From: Synechococcales cyanobacterium GL140_1_metabat_312
Lineage (GTDB): Bacteria; Cyanobacteriota; Cyanobacteriia; Leptolyngbyales; Leptolyngbyaceae
Length of the DNA: 64,000 nt
Assembly: GCA_025351345.1 (NCBI GenBank)
Contig: JANXWB010000010.1
Span: forward strand, 86,330 to 150,329
Reading direction: 5' to 3'
Positions 7,681-16,807 of this stretch are shown piece after piece. A program made the translations under genes and the position numbers. Below the pieces are notes generated by a model. The model was given only the letters and a program-made list of their open reading frames with translations, did no database searches and was not told the DNA's origin. Within the stretch, counting starts at the first letter, position 1. Each line of letters begins with the position of its first letter.

Positions 7681-8531
7681 GTTTTTTTCACCTTATTACT
7701 ATAACCTATGGATTTCTTTAAAAGCAAGCTTTGGTAGTCAGAACTTTTTGCCCACCGATCGACTTCTCTTGCTCGAAGCACTGGAAGCGGATGACTCAGT
7801 TGAGCAGTTTGCATTTGACGGAAGGCTCGACCCATATCACTTTGACTCGCCGAGTCGTAATCACGAGCTTGATCAATAAAAGCGTCAAGATTAAGCTGCG
7901 AGGCAAGTTTAGGCGATCCACCCGTGAGTTTCATTAGAACTGACATGATAATACGAGGGTCTTGGGTAGCCAAGAGAGCGGCCCGATCGCACGTCAACTC
8001 TGCACTTCTCACCCAACGCATCATCTGTTCTTGTAAACCTTGGGTCATCAGACCGCCCCAGGGCAATAAATTTGTCGCCATTAACAATAGATTCGCCAGG
8101 GTGAGATAGGTACCGTGTTCACATTTCAAATGGCCTAACTCATGGGCAATCACCGCCTGAATTTCCTCTGGATTTAGCAAATCTAGCAACGCTGTATGCA
8201 CCACAATAAAGGGTTGCTGACCACGAATCGCCATAGTGTAGGCATTGGGAACCGGGTTTTGCTTGATGTAGAGATGGGGAACATCTAGATCAAGGATTTC
8301 GCAAGCTTCTAAGAGAGATGCATGGAGATCGGGAAGTTGACGATCGCTGACGCGAATACTAGTCGCGATGTTTTCCATGTAGAAAAATTGTTCGGCTACA
8401 CCACCAAGCACCGTACGAACCAAGAGATCCAATCCTGGGAGTTGCTGCAACGATTTCGTCGCTTCTAGATCTAGAGGATGACGGAATTGGCTGGCTTTGA
8501 GTCCAGTGAGACGCTGTTTAGGTTGAAGCAT
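7659..8531 (-). CDS. M48 family zinc metallopeptidase (Ste24/HtpX-like)
   Basis: 290 residues with zinc motif HELGH at 130-134 and a downstream acidic ligand in SAELTCDRAALLA (E178), the gluzincin arrangement of M48 peptidases. A hydrophobic stretch (~142-160) follows the HExxH helix. M48 enzymes degrade or process membrane or misfolded proteins; the substrate here is unknown. The last codons (W-W-N-W, stop TAG at 7659-7661) lie inside the tRNA-Leu gene, so the C-terminus is tRNA-encoded. The core domain ends well before this, so activity is probably intact. The upstream neighbour in the same orientation is an RNase D-like exonuclease 36 bp away. Confidence 0.9.
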   Translation of the reverse strand: MLQPKQRLTGLKASQFRHPLDLEATKSLQQLPGLDLLVRTVLGGVAEQFFYMENIATSIRVSDRQLPDLHASLLEACEILDLDVPHLYIKQNPVPNAYTMAIRGQQPFIVVHTALLDLLNPEEIQAVIAHELGHLKCEHGTYLTLANLLLMATNLLPWGGLMTQGLQEQMMRWVRSAELTCDRAALLATQDPRIIMSVLMKLTGGSPKLASQLNLDAFIDQARDYDSASQSDMGRAFRQMQTAQLSHPLPVLRAREVDRWAKSSDYQSLLLKKSIGYSNKVKKTGEWWNW

Positions 8532-8567
8532 GGAATTGTTTGACGTGGGTTTGAGGTGGGGAATGGC

Positions 8568-9266
8568 TCAGTTTTCTGATTGTAGCGTGCTTATTTCTGG
8601 GCAGGGCGATGATCCTTTGGACTTTGGGCGGCCATGACGATAGGTAAGATCGGCGATCGGGAGAATTTTGCAGGGACGCTGTGATTCTAGGGCGATTAGA
8701 ACACGCAGGGCAGAATAGGCATCATTTGCGGCATAGAGCAATTGTGTAGGACTGAGGTCATGCATGGCCCAATTAGAAACGGTAACGCGCCTAGATTTAT
8801 GAAATTGTTGGTTGAGAAGTAGGCCAATAGCCGCTCTGACCCCGATGGTCGTACAATAGCCATCTTTACGAAAAATAATGTCTAAATCTAGAATCGATCG
8901 TAAGTGAACCCTAAGCCTACGGCGCATTTGACCTTGATCGACATTCAACCCAAACCCGACTTTAACAATATCCTTTGACTCTAAAATCTCACGTAAAAAG
9001 GGATAACATTCCGGGCGATGGAGTTGAAAGATAAAGGCTTTGTTCAACGTCGCAAACTGAACAATGTGAGGACCATCAGAAATTCGGCCCTTCGTGAACG
9101 TTGGTCGAGACTCCGTATCAAACCCAACAAACACAGAGTCCTGAATTTCAGAAAATGCGTCACTGAATTGCCCGTACGTAGCGGGAATAAAGATACGACT
9201 TAACGGCAGTCCGATGAACGGCTTCAGTAGCGCTGTTTCGAGCTTTGTTGGAGGAGATTTTTCCAT
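8568..9266 (-). CDS. 3'-5' exonuclease, ribonuclease D-like (DEDDy)
   Basis: 232 residues with the DnaQ/RNase D exonuclease fold. Exo I is VGFDTESRP (catalytic D and E), Exo II lies around VKVGFGLNVDQGQM (aspartate) and DLDI, and Exo III is LLYAANDAYSALRV with the YxxxD signature. No HRDC domain follows, so it is shorter than full RNase D. Single-domain proteins of this kind trim RNA 3' ends or single-stranded DNA. It may be co-transcribed with the downstream M48 peptidase and tRNA-Leu. The C-terminal ~30 residues are basic and low-complexity. Confidence 0.85.
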   Translation of the reverse strand: MEKSPPTKLETALLKPFIGLPLSRIFIPATYGQFSDAFSEIQDSVFVGFDTESRPTFTKGRISDGPHIVQFATLNKAFIFQLHRPECYPFLREILESKDIVKVGFGLNVDQGQMRRRLRVHLRSILDLDIIFRKDGYCTTIGVRAAIGLLLNQQFHKSRRVTVSNWAMHDLSPTQLLYAANDAYSALRVLIALESQRPCKILPIADLTYRHGRPKSKGSSPCPEISTLQSEN

Positions 9267-9374
9267 AGCGCCAGTTTTACCGAACGATCGGAGAGTTGTT
9301 AAAAAATCGATACAATATCATAGCGGTCCCATTCAGGCCGTTCAGTGTAGACCGAATCTAGAGAGAATCATCAC

Positions 9375-9851
9375 ATGGATATTGCAAAAATACTTGAACC
9401 CGCAGCGGCAGTGTTTCGGAGTTTGGGCGTGCCGGAGTCTATTGTTCATTGGGGACATCCATTGATGATGGCGATCGTGGCCTTTGTTATGGGAAGCGGG
9501 GTTGCAATTGCAGGTTGGAAAGCCCGTACCTCTGAAGACAAAGAAGAGGCATTGAAGAACCGCGAAATGCACCGTAAAGCTGCGCCATTGATGGCGGTAT
9601 TTTTAATTTCGGGCTATTCCGGTGGATTGCTGTCACTGGTGATGCAAAACAAACCCGTTTTAGAAAGTCCTCACTTCATTACCGGAACCGCAGTCATTGC
9701 GCTTTTGCTAATCAATGGGAGTTTGGCAGCTTTTGGATTTAAAGGTACAGGCGACGGCGCACGGAAAGCTCATGCTTACATTGGCAGTGGTTTGATGGCG
9801 TTATTTGTCGTTCATGCAGCCTTAGGTCTGAAGCTTGGGTTCTCAATTTAG
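9375..9851 (+). CDS. DUF4079 family membrane protein
   Basis: 158 residues with four predicted membrane helices: HPLMMAIVAFVMGSGVAIAG, AAPLMAVFLISGYSGGLLSL, GTAVIALLLINGSLAAFGF and AYIGSGLMALFVVHAALGL. Conserved histidines sit near the helix ends (VHWGHP, MHRKAAP, KAHAYIG, VVHAALG), as in small heme-binding membrane proteins. The pattern matches DUF4079, a family found in cyanobacteria and chloroplasts with no agreed function. It stands alone, divergent from the exonuclease gene. Heme binding is inference. Confidence 0.75.
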   Translation: MDIAKILEPAAAVFRSLGVPESIVHWGHPLMMAIVAFVMGSGVAIAGWKARTSEDKEEALKNREMHRKAAPLMAVFLISGYSGGLLSLVMQNKPVLESPHFITGTAVIALLLINGSLAAFGFKGTGDGARKAHAYIGSGLMALFVVHAALGLKLGFSI

Positions 9852-9990
9852 AACCATTTAGAAATAAACATTTAAAATCATTAGCTCTAGATTTTAAGAT
9901 TCGTAATTACGGGTCTCAATTCTAGGGTTATTTTTTGAAGATTTGGGCATATTAAAGTAATGTCAAAATTGCAAGCAACAGAAGGCTATT

Positions 9991-12216
9991 ATGCAAGGCT
10001 ATTCAGGTACATTGTGGTGTATTGCTTGGATTGTCGGACTACTCACGACCCAGTCCTCATGGTGGATGACGGGTATAGCCGCGATCGCATTTCCCAGCAT
10101 TGGAATAATCCTGCGGAAACTACGCCCCGCCAGCCATCAAGTTCAACCTTGGCTGATTGCGAGTATGATTATATTGATAGCATTAGGCTGGTATCACTTC
10201 AGAACACCACAGCCAGGAGCCTTTGATATTAGTCGTTTTGTAGAACCGATCGATCGGGCTACCATTCAAATTACAGGCACCGTTGATGAATTGCCTCGGA
10301 CTACTCGCAGTGGTAAAACTAAACTTTGGCTGACGGTGGAAAGCTTAGATGCGGGTAATTTGAACAGTCGGTTAACGATTCCACCAAACAAAGCAAACGG
10401 TAGACTTTATGTGACAATTAGCGATCGACATCCTTCATTTGCACCCGGAACTCTAGTTCAATTGGAAGGAAAATTATATAGTCCTAAAGGCGCACAGAAT
10501 CCCGGTGGGTTTGATTTTAAAAAGCGATTAGCAATTGAAGGATGCTTTGCGGGATTGGCTGCTGATGAGTTTACAATTATCGCCCCGCCCAAACAAACCT
10601 GGGGACTATGGCAACTTCAACAACGAATTGTTCAAGCCCAAATGGTCGGGCTTCCAGGGGAAGAAGGATTACTTTTGGCGGCAATGGTTTTAGGAAATCG
10701 TGCAGTTGATTTACCCAGTGATATGCAGGATGCCTTTACCAAAATCGGAATGTCTCATGCGCTTGCAGCATCCGGGTTTCAAGTTTCACTGACCTTATCC
10801 GTCGTATTGGCATTGTGCAGTCGAGCCTCTAAACAAGTCAAAGCAATTGCCGGCGGAATTGCGATCGTCATTCTGATTGGGTTAGCCGGGGCGCAACCTG
10901 CCATATTACGGGCTGGGGTAATGGGTGCATCGGTGTTGGTCGCGATCGTGGCTGAGAAAAAAGTTAAACCAATTGGGTCATTATTATTTGCTAGTGTATT
11001 ACTTTTAGTTTGGAATCCACTGTGGATTTGGGATTTGGGATTTGAACTTAGTGCATTAGCAACCTTAGGATTACTAGTAACATCAGAACCATTGCAAAAG
11101 AATTTAGATTGGCTTCCAAGTCCGATCGCCGCTGCATTTGCAACCCCGATCGCCGCCTATGTTTGGGTATTACCGTTACAACTTTATACATTTGGATTGG
11201 TCTCGCCGTACAGTATTCCGGCTAATGTTCTCACAACTGTTTTGATTAGTATTATCAGTTTAGGTGGAATGGTTAGTGCATTGCTGGCAGCGATCGTCCC
11301 CAAACTCGGTAGTTTCAGCGCTGGGCTTTTGCATTATCCGATCGTGGCGCTGCTCGGAATTGTCGAACAAATGGGCCGTCTTCCCGGCAGCCAGTGGGCC
11401 GCTGGAAAAATTTCTGTGGGCGTACTGATTATTCTCTATGGTTTTCTAGGCATTGCGGTCAGTAATTACAAATTCATTCAACCCAAACGCTATTGGATAT
11501 TAGGAATGACGATCGCATCATTAGCAATCATTTTCGTTCCTGCATGGCAACAAGCCCAAACTCGAATTCAAATTACAGCGCTCACCACCACCACTCAACC
11601 CATATTAATTGTGCAAGCACGAGGAAAAGTCTTAGTGGTGAATACAGGCGATCGGAATGTAATAGACATGACGATCGCCCCATTTTTACAACAGCAAGGC
11701 ATTAACCAAATTGACGCACTAATTCAATTCCATTCTGCTGATCTAGAAGCAGTTCAAGCCCTGCGAAATAGGCTCACGATTCGGAGCGTTTTGACCACAA
11801 ATGATTTTCAAGAACTCAAACTAGGCCAGATTACCCTGCGCACAATTCCACTGCCTCAACTCGTCCCAACTTCAGGGGGTAGAAAACAACCAGAACCGAT
11901 CGCTCCAGCCCTTCAACTCCAACTTCCCCATCAAGCACCCTGGATTCTCACTCAAAAACTACCGAGAACGTTAGTTCCAGGCAGCCTCAGTTCAACACCT
12001 GCCATCCTATGGTGGAGTGGTGGAAAACTCCCTGAAATGCCACTCGTGGGGGCGATCGCCTATGGTAAAACTCTTCGACCTGAAGTCGCTCAAACCTTAG
12101 ACCAGCAAGGAATTACCACATTTCATCTCGCAAAGGATGGCGCGGTACAATGGAGTCCGAAGGATGGATTCAAAACTAGTTTTTCCATGGACGATGCAGA
12201 ATTCGCCAGACTGTAG
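9991..12216 (+). CDS. comEC: ComEC/Rec2 family DNA-uptake channel protein
   Basis: 741 residues. A DUF4131-like N-terminal region with an OB-like domain (VPIDRATIQITGTVDELPR-like segment around 85-200) is followed by the polytopic competence domain (FTKIGMSHALAASGFQVSL, LGLAGAQPAILRAGVMGA) and a C-terminal part that aligns with the metallo-beta-lactamase domain. In that last part the usual HxHxDH metal motif is missing: the matching segment reads IDALIQFHSADLEAVQ. The protein would move single-stranded DNA across the inner membrane during natural transformation. It stands alone and is followed by tRNA-Ser. Confidence 0.88.
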   Translation: MQGYSGTLWCIAWIVGLLTTQSSWWMTGIAAIAFPSIGIILRKLRPASHQVQPWLIASMIILIALGWYHFRTPQPGAFDISRFVEPIDRATIQITGTVDELPRTTRSGKTKLWLTVESLDAGNLNSRLTIPPNKANGRLYVTISDRHPSFAPGTLVQLEGKLYSPKGAQNPGGFDFKKRLAIEGCFAGLAADEFTIIAPPKQTWGLWQLQQRIVQAQMVGLPGEEGLLLAAMVLGNRAVDLPSDMQDAFTKIGMSHALAASGFQVSLTLSVVLALCSRASKQVKAIAGGIAIVILIGLAGAQPAILRAGVMGASVLVAIVAEKKVKPIGSLLFASVLLLVWNPLWIWDLGFELSALATLGLLVTSEPLQKNLDWLPSPIAAAFATPIAAYVWVLPLQLYTFGLVSPYSIPANVLTTVLISIISLGGMVSALLAAIVPKLGSFSAGLLHYPIVALLGIVEQMGRLPGSQWAAGKISVGVLIILYGFLGIAVSNYKFIQPKRYWILGMTIASLAIIFVPAWQQAQTRIQITALTTTTQPILIVQARGKVLVVNTGDRNVIDMTIAPFLQQQGINQIDALIQFHSADLEAVQALRNRLTIRSVLTTNDFQELKLGQITLRTIPLPQLVPTSGGRKQPEPIAPALQLQLPHQAPWILTQKLPRTLVPGSLSSTPAILWWSGGKLPEMPLVGAIAYGKTLRPEVAQTLDQQGITTFHLAKDGAVQWSPKDGFKTSFSMDDAEFARL

Positions 12217-12273
12217 TATATTGTTGGCATCTGCGTGATGGTTGTCGGAGAATTCCGCACATTGCAAAGCCGT

Positions 12274-12360
12274 GGAGAGGTGGCAGAGTGGTTGAATGCG
12301 GCTGATTCGAAATCAGCTTTAGGGTCACACCTAACGGGGGTTCGAATCCCCCCCTCTCCG
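12274..12360 (+). tRNA. tRNA-Ser (anticodon CGA)
   Basis: An 87-nt class II tRNA: acceptor GGAGAGG (12274-12280) pairs with CCTCTCC (12353-12359), discriminator G. The anticodon stem GCTGA/TCAGC holds the loop TTCGAAA with CGA. It has a long variable arm (TTTAGGGTCACACCTAA) and the T-arm GGGGGTTCGAATCCCCC. It begins 57 bp after the comEC stop. Confidence 0.97.
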
Positions 12361-12518
12361 TATTTTTGGCAAGGTCCATCTAATAAATATTGACTCTGTT
12401 TTGTATAAAGATTTAGCTATGAGCAGCTCTAACGTTAATAATTGCTGCGATCGATCGAATTTTTTGTCACTTTTTGGAACAATGTGATGACTTGCTTAAC
12501 CCGAAAGGAGAATGTTCC

Positions 12519-12773
12519 ATGTCCCCGATGTTATTTGCAGCAGTTCGCACTATTGAGTGGAATCCCAATGTAGCGGCTGTGATGATTGGTTGTAATGTAT
12601 TGGCGATCGTGATTGGTAAATTGACGATCCGTCAGCAAAATGTTGGCTTGGGACTACCTGCTGGTCCATTTTTCGGCGGCATGAGCCACGGAGCAATGTT
12701 GGGCGTAACCAGCTTTGGTCATGTTTTGGGTGCGGGTACAATTTTAGGATTGTCAAGAATGGGCGTTCTGTAA
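12519..12773 (+). CDS. psaK: Photosystem I reaction center subunit X (PsaK)
   Basis: 84 residues with two membrane helices (NVAAVMIGCNVLAIVIGKL and MLGVTSFGHVLGAGTILGL) joined by a conserved stromal loop (TIRQQNVGLGLPAGPFFGG). This is the PsaK pattern. PsaK is a peripheral PSI subunit that helps bind antenna chlorophyll and mediates state-transition coupling to phycobilisomes. The start at 12519 is chosen because RBS AAAGGAG (12504-12510) sits 8 nt upstream and the product has the family length; an in-frame ATG at 12474 would add 15 unrelated residues. It is monocistronic, with its own terminator. Confidence 0.95.
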   Translation: MSPMLFAAVRTIEWNPNVAAVMIGCNVLAIVIGKLTIRQQNVGLGLPAGPFFGGMSHGAMLGVTSFGHVLGAGTILGLSRMGVL

Positions 12774-12830
12774 AGATTGGATGGGTTTCATTACGAAATT
12801 CTTTGCTTTTAATAAGCGTTTAATCTGTAG

Positions 12831-12863
12831 ATGGGGGGTTCATTTCTGAATCACCCATTTTTT
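12831..12863 (+). terminator. Rho-independent terminator of psaK
   Basis: ATGGG with TTCA (12831-12842) pairs with TGAA and CCCAT (12847-12858) around a TTTC loop, with a small internal bulge, and is followed by a run of T ending at 12862. It lies about 60 bp after the psaK stop. Confidence 0.75.
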
Positions 12864-12962
12864 GTGTTTGGGAAGTTATATTTGAACACTTGTATTTGAA
12901 TGCAATATTCAGCATACGAATTTATGGTTTAATCAAATACAGTATTTTTAGGGACGGGTATA

Positions 12963-14606
12963 ATGGCGATCGGTTTTCAGGCAGTAAGGTCAGCTCTGCG
13001 ATCGCGTCTAAAACTGTCTTTATTGGTAGGAATAATTCTCACCCTCATATTTACCCTAAACAGTTGCCAGTCAAGCGCTCCAAAAAATACGACCAGCACC
13101 GATCGTATTACCTTCGGGACAACCGCCAGCATCAGTACCGTTGACCCAGCCGATGCCTACAGCAGCATTGCGGGAATCTTGCTCCATAACTTAGGCGATC
13201 GGCTCTACAGTTATAAACAAGGCACCACCGAACTCGTCCCCCAGCTTGCCACAGCAATGCCGAAGATTAGTCCTGATGGTTTGACCTACGTGATTGGACT
13301 ACGACAGGGAATTGTATTTCATGATGGCGAAAAATTCGATGCAAAATCAATGATGTTTTCATTAGAACGGTTTATTAAAAATGGTGGGGCACCGTCATTT
13401 TTGCTATCCGATGCAATAGAGACCATCCAAGCGACATCCGACTATGAATTAACAATCAAACTGAAAAAGCCATTTACCGCATTCCCCGCACTCTTAGCAT
13501 TTTCGGGCGCTTGCCCAATTTCACCGAAAGCCTATGAAATTAAGGCCGGAAGCTTTAAACCTAAAGAATTTGTGGGAACTGGTCCTTATAGATTAATATC
13601 TTTTGGAGTCGATCGAATTAGGTTAGAACCATTTGAACAATATTGGGGGGACAAAGCAAAGAATGGAGGAATTGATATCCAAATCTTCTCTGGCGCGTCG
13701 AATTTGTTCAATGCATTTCGCACCGGAAGTATTGACATGGCATTACAAGGGTTAGCGATCGAGCATATCAAATCACTTCAAACGCAAGCAACTGAAAAGC
13801 ATTGGCAAGTGATTGAGCAAGCCGGAAGTGGTATGGATTACTTGAGTTTGAATGTGAATTCGGCCCCACTCGATCGGCTTGAAGTGCGTCAGGCGGTTGC
13901 TGCGGTGATGGACCGATCGGTATTACAAGACCGTGTATTTAATCAACAAGTTGTGCCGCTATATAGTCTGTTGCCGAATACATTAAGTGAACAGATACCA
14001 AGTTTTAAAACAGATTATGGTGTGAGTGCAAATATCGAGAAGGCCACGCAACTCTTAGCTAAAGCGGGATACTCTAAAGAAAATCCGCTGAAACTGGAGC
14101 TTTGGTACCGATCGAACTTAACTAACGATCAATTAGCAGCAATTACAATCAAAGGTGTAATTAAAAAAACGTTACCAGATTTGTTAAAAATAGAATTGAA
14201 TGGCGTGGATTCAGCAACAGCCTATAAAAATCTCGACAAAGGCGCATATCCAATGTTTTTGTTAGATTGGTCACCAGATTATTTAGATGCGGATAGCTAT
14301 ATTCAACCCTTTGTCGATTGTGCAAAAGGGGATACAACATCGGGCTGTAAAGAAGGCGCATCCGCACAACAGGGTTCGTTTTATTTCAACGATCGGGTGA
14401 ATACCTTAATTGCTCAGAGCCGAAAAGCCACCAATCCCGAAGAACGCCGATCGGTATATAGGGAATTACAAACGATCGTAGCCCGTGATGTCCCGTTCAT
14501 TCCACTATGGCAAAGTAAAGATTATCTATTTGTACAAGAACGTATTGAGGGTGCAGCGCTAGAAGCAACCCAGAAGATTTCATTTGGTAGATTACAAAAG
14601 CGATGA
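12963..14606 (+). CDS. ABC transporter substrate-binding lipoprotein, family 5
   Basis: 547 residues with a lipoprotein signal (hydrophobic stretch, lipobox LNSC at about residues 31-34) and the SBP_bac_5 fold of peptide, nickel and glycine-betaine-type binding proteins: TIQATSDYELTIKLKKPF, FVGTGPYRLISF and RQAVAAVMDRS are typical signatures. It would capture a ligand in the periplasm for an ABC importer, but no permease or ATPase gene is nearby. Two further family members lie at 16804-20442 on the other strand and are more like each other than like this one. The ligand is unknown; peptide is the default guess. Confidence 0.88.
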   Translation: MAIGFQAVRSALRSRLKLSLLVGIILTLIFTLNSCQSSAPKNTTSTDRITFGTTASISTVDPADAYSSIAGILLHNLGDRLYSYKQGTTELVPQLATAMPKISPDGLTYVIGLRQGIVFHDGEKFDAKSMMFSLERFIKNGGAPSFLLSDAIETIQATSDYELTIKLKKPFTAFPALLAFSGACPISPKAYEIKAGSFKPKEFVGTGPYRLISFGVDRIRLEPFEQYWGDKAKNGGIDIQIFSGASNLFNAFRTGSIDMALQGLAIEHIKSLQTQATEKHWQVIEQAGSGMDYLSLNVNSAPLDRLEVRQAVAAVMDRSVLQDRVFNQQVVPLYSLLPNTLSEQIPSFKTDYGVSANIEKATQLLAKAGYSKENPLKLELWYRSNLTNDQLAAITIKGVIKKTLPDLLKIELNGVDSATAYKNLDKGAYPMFLLDWSPDYLDADSYIQPFVDCAKGDTTSGCKEGASAQQGSFYFNDRVNTLIAQSRKATNPEERRSVYRELQTIVARDVPFIPLWQSKDYLFVQERIEGAALEATQKISFGRLQKR

Positions 14607-14692
14607 TTTTAGGGTGATGACAAAGCCATCGTATTCTTCTGAGGGGAGACCATAATTTAAATTTCTCAGGAGAGTTATTTTAAGCATTATTT

Positions 14693-15292
14693 TCACCCTT
14701 TTAACATCCAAACCAATTTTGCTAATAATGGTCCGATCGGATCAATACCGTAATCTTTTAGGTCGATCGTCACCGTTTGTTCTTCAAGTTTCAAAAACCG
14801 CCATAGAATACCACTGCTCACACCGCCATAAATTACTTCCACAGATTGTTCTGCCAATTGATTAAAGCGTTGTGCTGCAATCATTTCTGCCATACATTGG
14901 CCCATACCAGTATTCAAATCCGCTTTCTTCGCCTCAACTAAAATCACCACTGGGGCTTCAATTTCAAGCTGCTCTGTGGATTGACTGAAAAGAAAATCGC
15001 AAATACCTGACAGTCCTAAACTCGCATCCACCGTAAAATCTTGACCTGAAAAAAGACTCACTTGACGATTAAGATATTTACGAACTTCAACCAAAATAGG
15101 GCTAATTAAGAGTTCAGATTTTGCCTTTTCACTAGGCGATGCCACCGCTAATGGAATGGTTTCAAGCAAAATTTCAATTAGGGTTTGGCTGGGTACGATC
15201 GGTTCTAGTTGAGGGAAAAATGACGGACCTTCGATCGTGGTAATCCCAAACGTTTGTTTCACTTTACGAACAGTAAAATCACTGTATGCCAT
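14693..15292 (-). CDS. PD-(D/E)XK nuclease-like protein of unknown function
   Basis: 199 residues from the ATG at 15292, which has GGAGAG about 9 nt upstream; an in-frame ATG at 15346 would overlap the upstream gene. The middle shows SGICDFLFSQ followed by VVILVEAKKADLNTGMGQC, the spacing of the D ... ExK active site in restriction-endonuclease-like folds, then a conserved CMAEMIAAQRFN helix. I know of similar conserved hypothetical proteins in cyanobacteria but no experimental function. It lies just downstream of a Uma2-family gene in the same orientation, so two nuclease-fold genes are paired. Confidence 0.6.
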   Translation of the reverse strand: MAYSDFTVRKVKQTFGITTIEGPSFFPQLEPIVPSQTLIEILLETIPLAVASPSEKAKSELLISPILVEVRKYLNRQVSLFSGQDFTVDASLGLSGICDFLFSQSTEQLEIEAPVVILVEAKKADLNTGMGQCMAEMIAAQRFNQLAEQSVEVIYGGVSSGILWRFLKLEEQTVTIDLKDYGIDPIGPLLAKLVWMLKG

Positions 15293-15318
15293 TGCTGTGG
15301 TCTCTCCATTAGTTTTGT

Positions 15319-15996
15319 TCAAACCATCAATTGTTTCATAAACCAATTTGCTGCCGCAGTATTTGTTTCTTCCGAAAGGCGTTCCAAAGTTCGTTCTAGA
15401 AGATCGATCGGGAGTCCTTCTAAGATTTGGGAAATGGCGATCGGTTCATACTGTCCCGACTCCATCAATCCAAATGCAAACAATCGCGCCCCTTTCACAT
15501 CAATTACCCAATATTCAGAAATTCCCAAACTCGCATACAATCGCTTTTGTTCATCCAGATCCAAACTCAATGAAGTATCTGCTATTTCACCCACTAAATC
15601 AGGTACACGATGACGCTTAAGATCAATACGGCGAGGTTCACCCGATTTCCACTTAGGAATATCTTCACCTTTATAAAGAACTAAATCTGGCGCACAGGCA
15701 TGAGTTTCAGGCAAATCTATCAAACAACGACCGTAGGACTGGAAGACTATATCCGAATGTAAATAAGCCCAAAAGCCAAAAATAATCGTCATTAAATCGC
15801 TAAACCCAGAATGTCCCGGTCCTTCAGTTCCCATATCTGCCCACAGATGTCCTTTATAAAATGCAATTTTTCGCCAATCATCGGCTTCACTTTCTCGCAA
15901 CATAATATAGTCATTCCAAGTAGCATCAGCTTTTTGGAATACTTTCGTGAGTGCGATCGGTTTTTCGAGAGCGATCGTCATAGCCAGACCCCGCAA
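15319..15996 (-). CDS. Uma2 family endonuclease-like protein (DUF820)
   Basis: 225 residues matching the Uma2/DUF820 family, which has expanded greatly in cyanobacteria. Visible parts are the N-terminal WxxYxxLRE-like helix (TWNDYIMLRESE), the central CAPDLVLYKGED with the conserved PD, VPDLVGEIADTSLSLDLDEQK with the ExxD/S pattern, and KRLYASLGISEYWVIDV. The fold is PD-(D/E)XK-like; biological substrates are not established. An internal ATG at 15981 (MTIALEKP) is an alternative start. It is followed 26 bp later by another nuclease-like gene. Confidence 0.85.
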   Translation of the reverse strand: MRGLAMTIALEKPIALTKVFQKADATWNDYIMLRESEADDWRKIAFYKGHLWADMGTEGPGHSGFSDLMTIIFGFWAYLHSDIVFQSYGRCLIDLPETHACAPDLVLYKGEDIPKWKSGEPRRIDLKRHRVPDLVGEIADTSLSLDLDEQKRLYASLGISEYWVIDVKGARLFAFGLMESGQYEPIAISQILEGLPIDLLERTLERLSEETNTAAANWFMKQLMV

Positions 15997-16036
15997 AAAT
16001 TCATTAAAATTCTAATCTCATCATAACGCCCTATTC

Positions 16037-16807
16037 TCAATCCCCCTTCTCCCACCCCCGCAAAATCTGACACGCTAACATCGCCGCCCCAAACCCATTA
16101 TCAATATTCACCACCCCAATCCCTGACGCACAGGAATTCAACATCCCTAACAGCGCCGCAACCCCACCAAAACTCGCTCCATAGCCCACACTCGTCGGCA
16201 CCGCAATCACCGGACAATCTGCCAGTCCCCCCACAACGCTGGGCAACGCACCCTCCATTCCTGCTACCACAATCAAAACCTGAGCCTCATCAATCACCTC
16301 CCGTTGCGCCAATAGTCGATGAATTCCCGCTACACCCACATCCCAAAGCCGTCGAACGCCAAACCCTGCCAATTCGATCGTCACCGCCGCCTCTTCTGCA
16401 ACGGGTAAATCAGCCGTTCCTGCCGTCAAAATAGTCACAAGTCCCAATCGAGCAGGCACCGCCATTCGTAACGCACAAATTCGGGCACGATCGTAATACA
16501 CCACGTCCGGCAGTAATTGCTTGATTTCAGCAAAAACATTCGGTTCAATCCGAGTCACCATAATCGTATTAGAGCGATCGCGCATTGCATTCATAATTTG
16601 GGCGATCTGTTGTGGCGTTTTCCCCAACCCCCAAATCACTTCAGGAAAACCAGTTCGTAATGCGCGATGATGATCAATATGGGCAAAATCACCGACCTTT
16701 TCAAAGCTTAGATCTTTTAATGATTCCAGTGCTAAATCAGGACTTAATTTACCCTTAGAAACCGCATCTAACAACGATCGTAAGCCTTCAACAGAATTCA
16801 TTGTCAT
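16037..16807 (-). CDS. larB: Nickel pincer cofactor biosynthesis protein LarB (AIR-carboxylase-like)
   Basis: 256 residues with a PurE-like C-terminal domain: LVTILTAGTADLPVAEEAAV, RLWDVGVAGIHRLL, VLIVVAGMEGALPSVVGGLA and VIAVPTSVGYGASFGG. The N-terminal extension (LEDLSFEKVGDFAHIDHHRA-like, then GFPEVIWGLGKTPQQI) is typical of LarB. LarB carboxylates and hydrolyses nicotinic acid adenine dinucleotide in the first step of nickel-pincer nucleotide synthesis. No larC or larE is visible here. The start overlaps the stop of a solute-binding-protein gene by 4 bp (ATGA), implying translational coupling. Some annotations call such proteins PurE-related. Confidence 0.85.
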   Translation of the reverse strand: MTMNSVEGLRSLLDAVSKGKLSPDLALESLKDLSFEKVGDFAHIDHHRALRTGFPEVIWGLGKTPQQIAQIMNAMRDRSNTIMVTRIEPNVFAEIKQLLPDVVYYDRARICALRMAVPARLGLVTILTAGTADLPVAEEAAVTIELAGFGVRRLWDVGVAGIHRLLAQREVIDEAQVLIVVAGMEGALPSVVGGLADCPVIAVPTSVGYGASFGGVAALLGMLNSCASGIGVVNIDNGFGAAMLACQILRGWEKGD

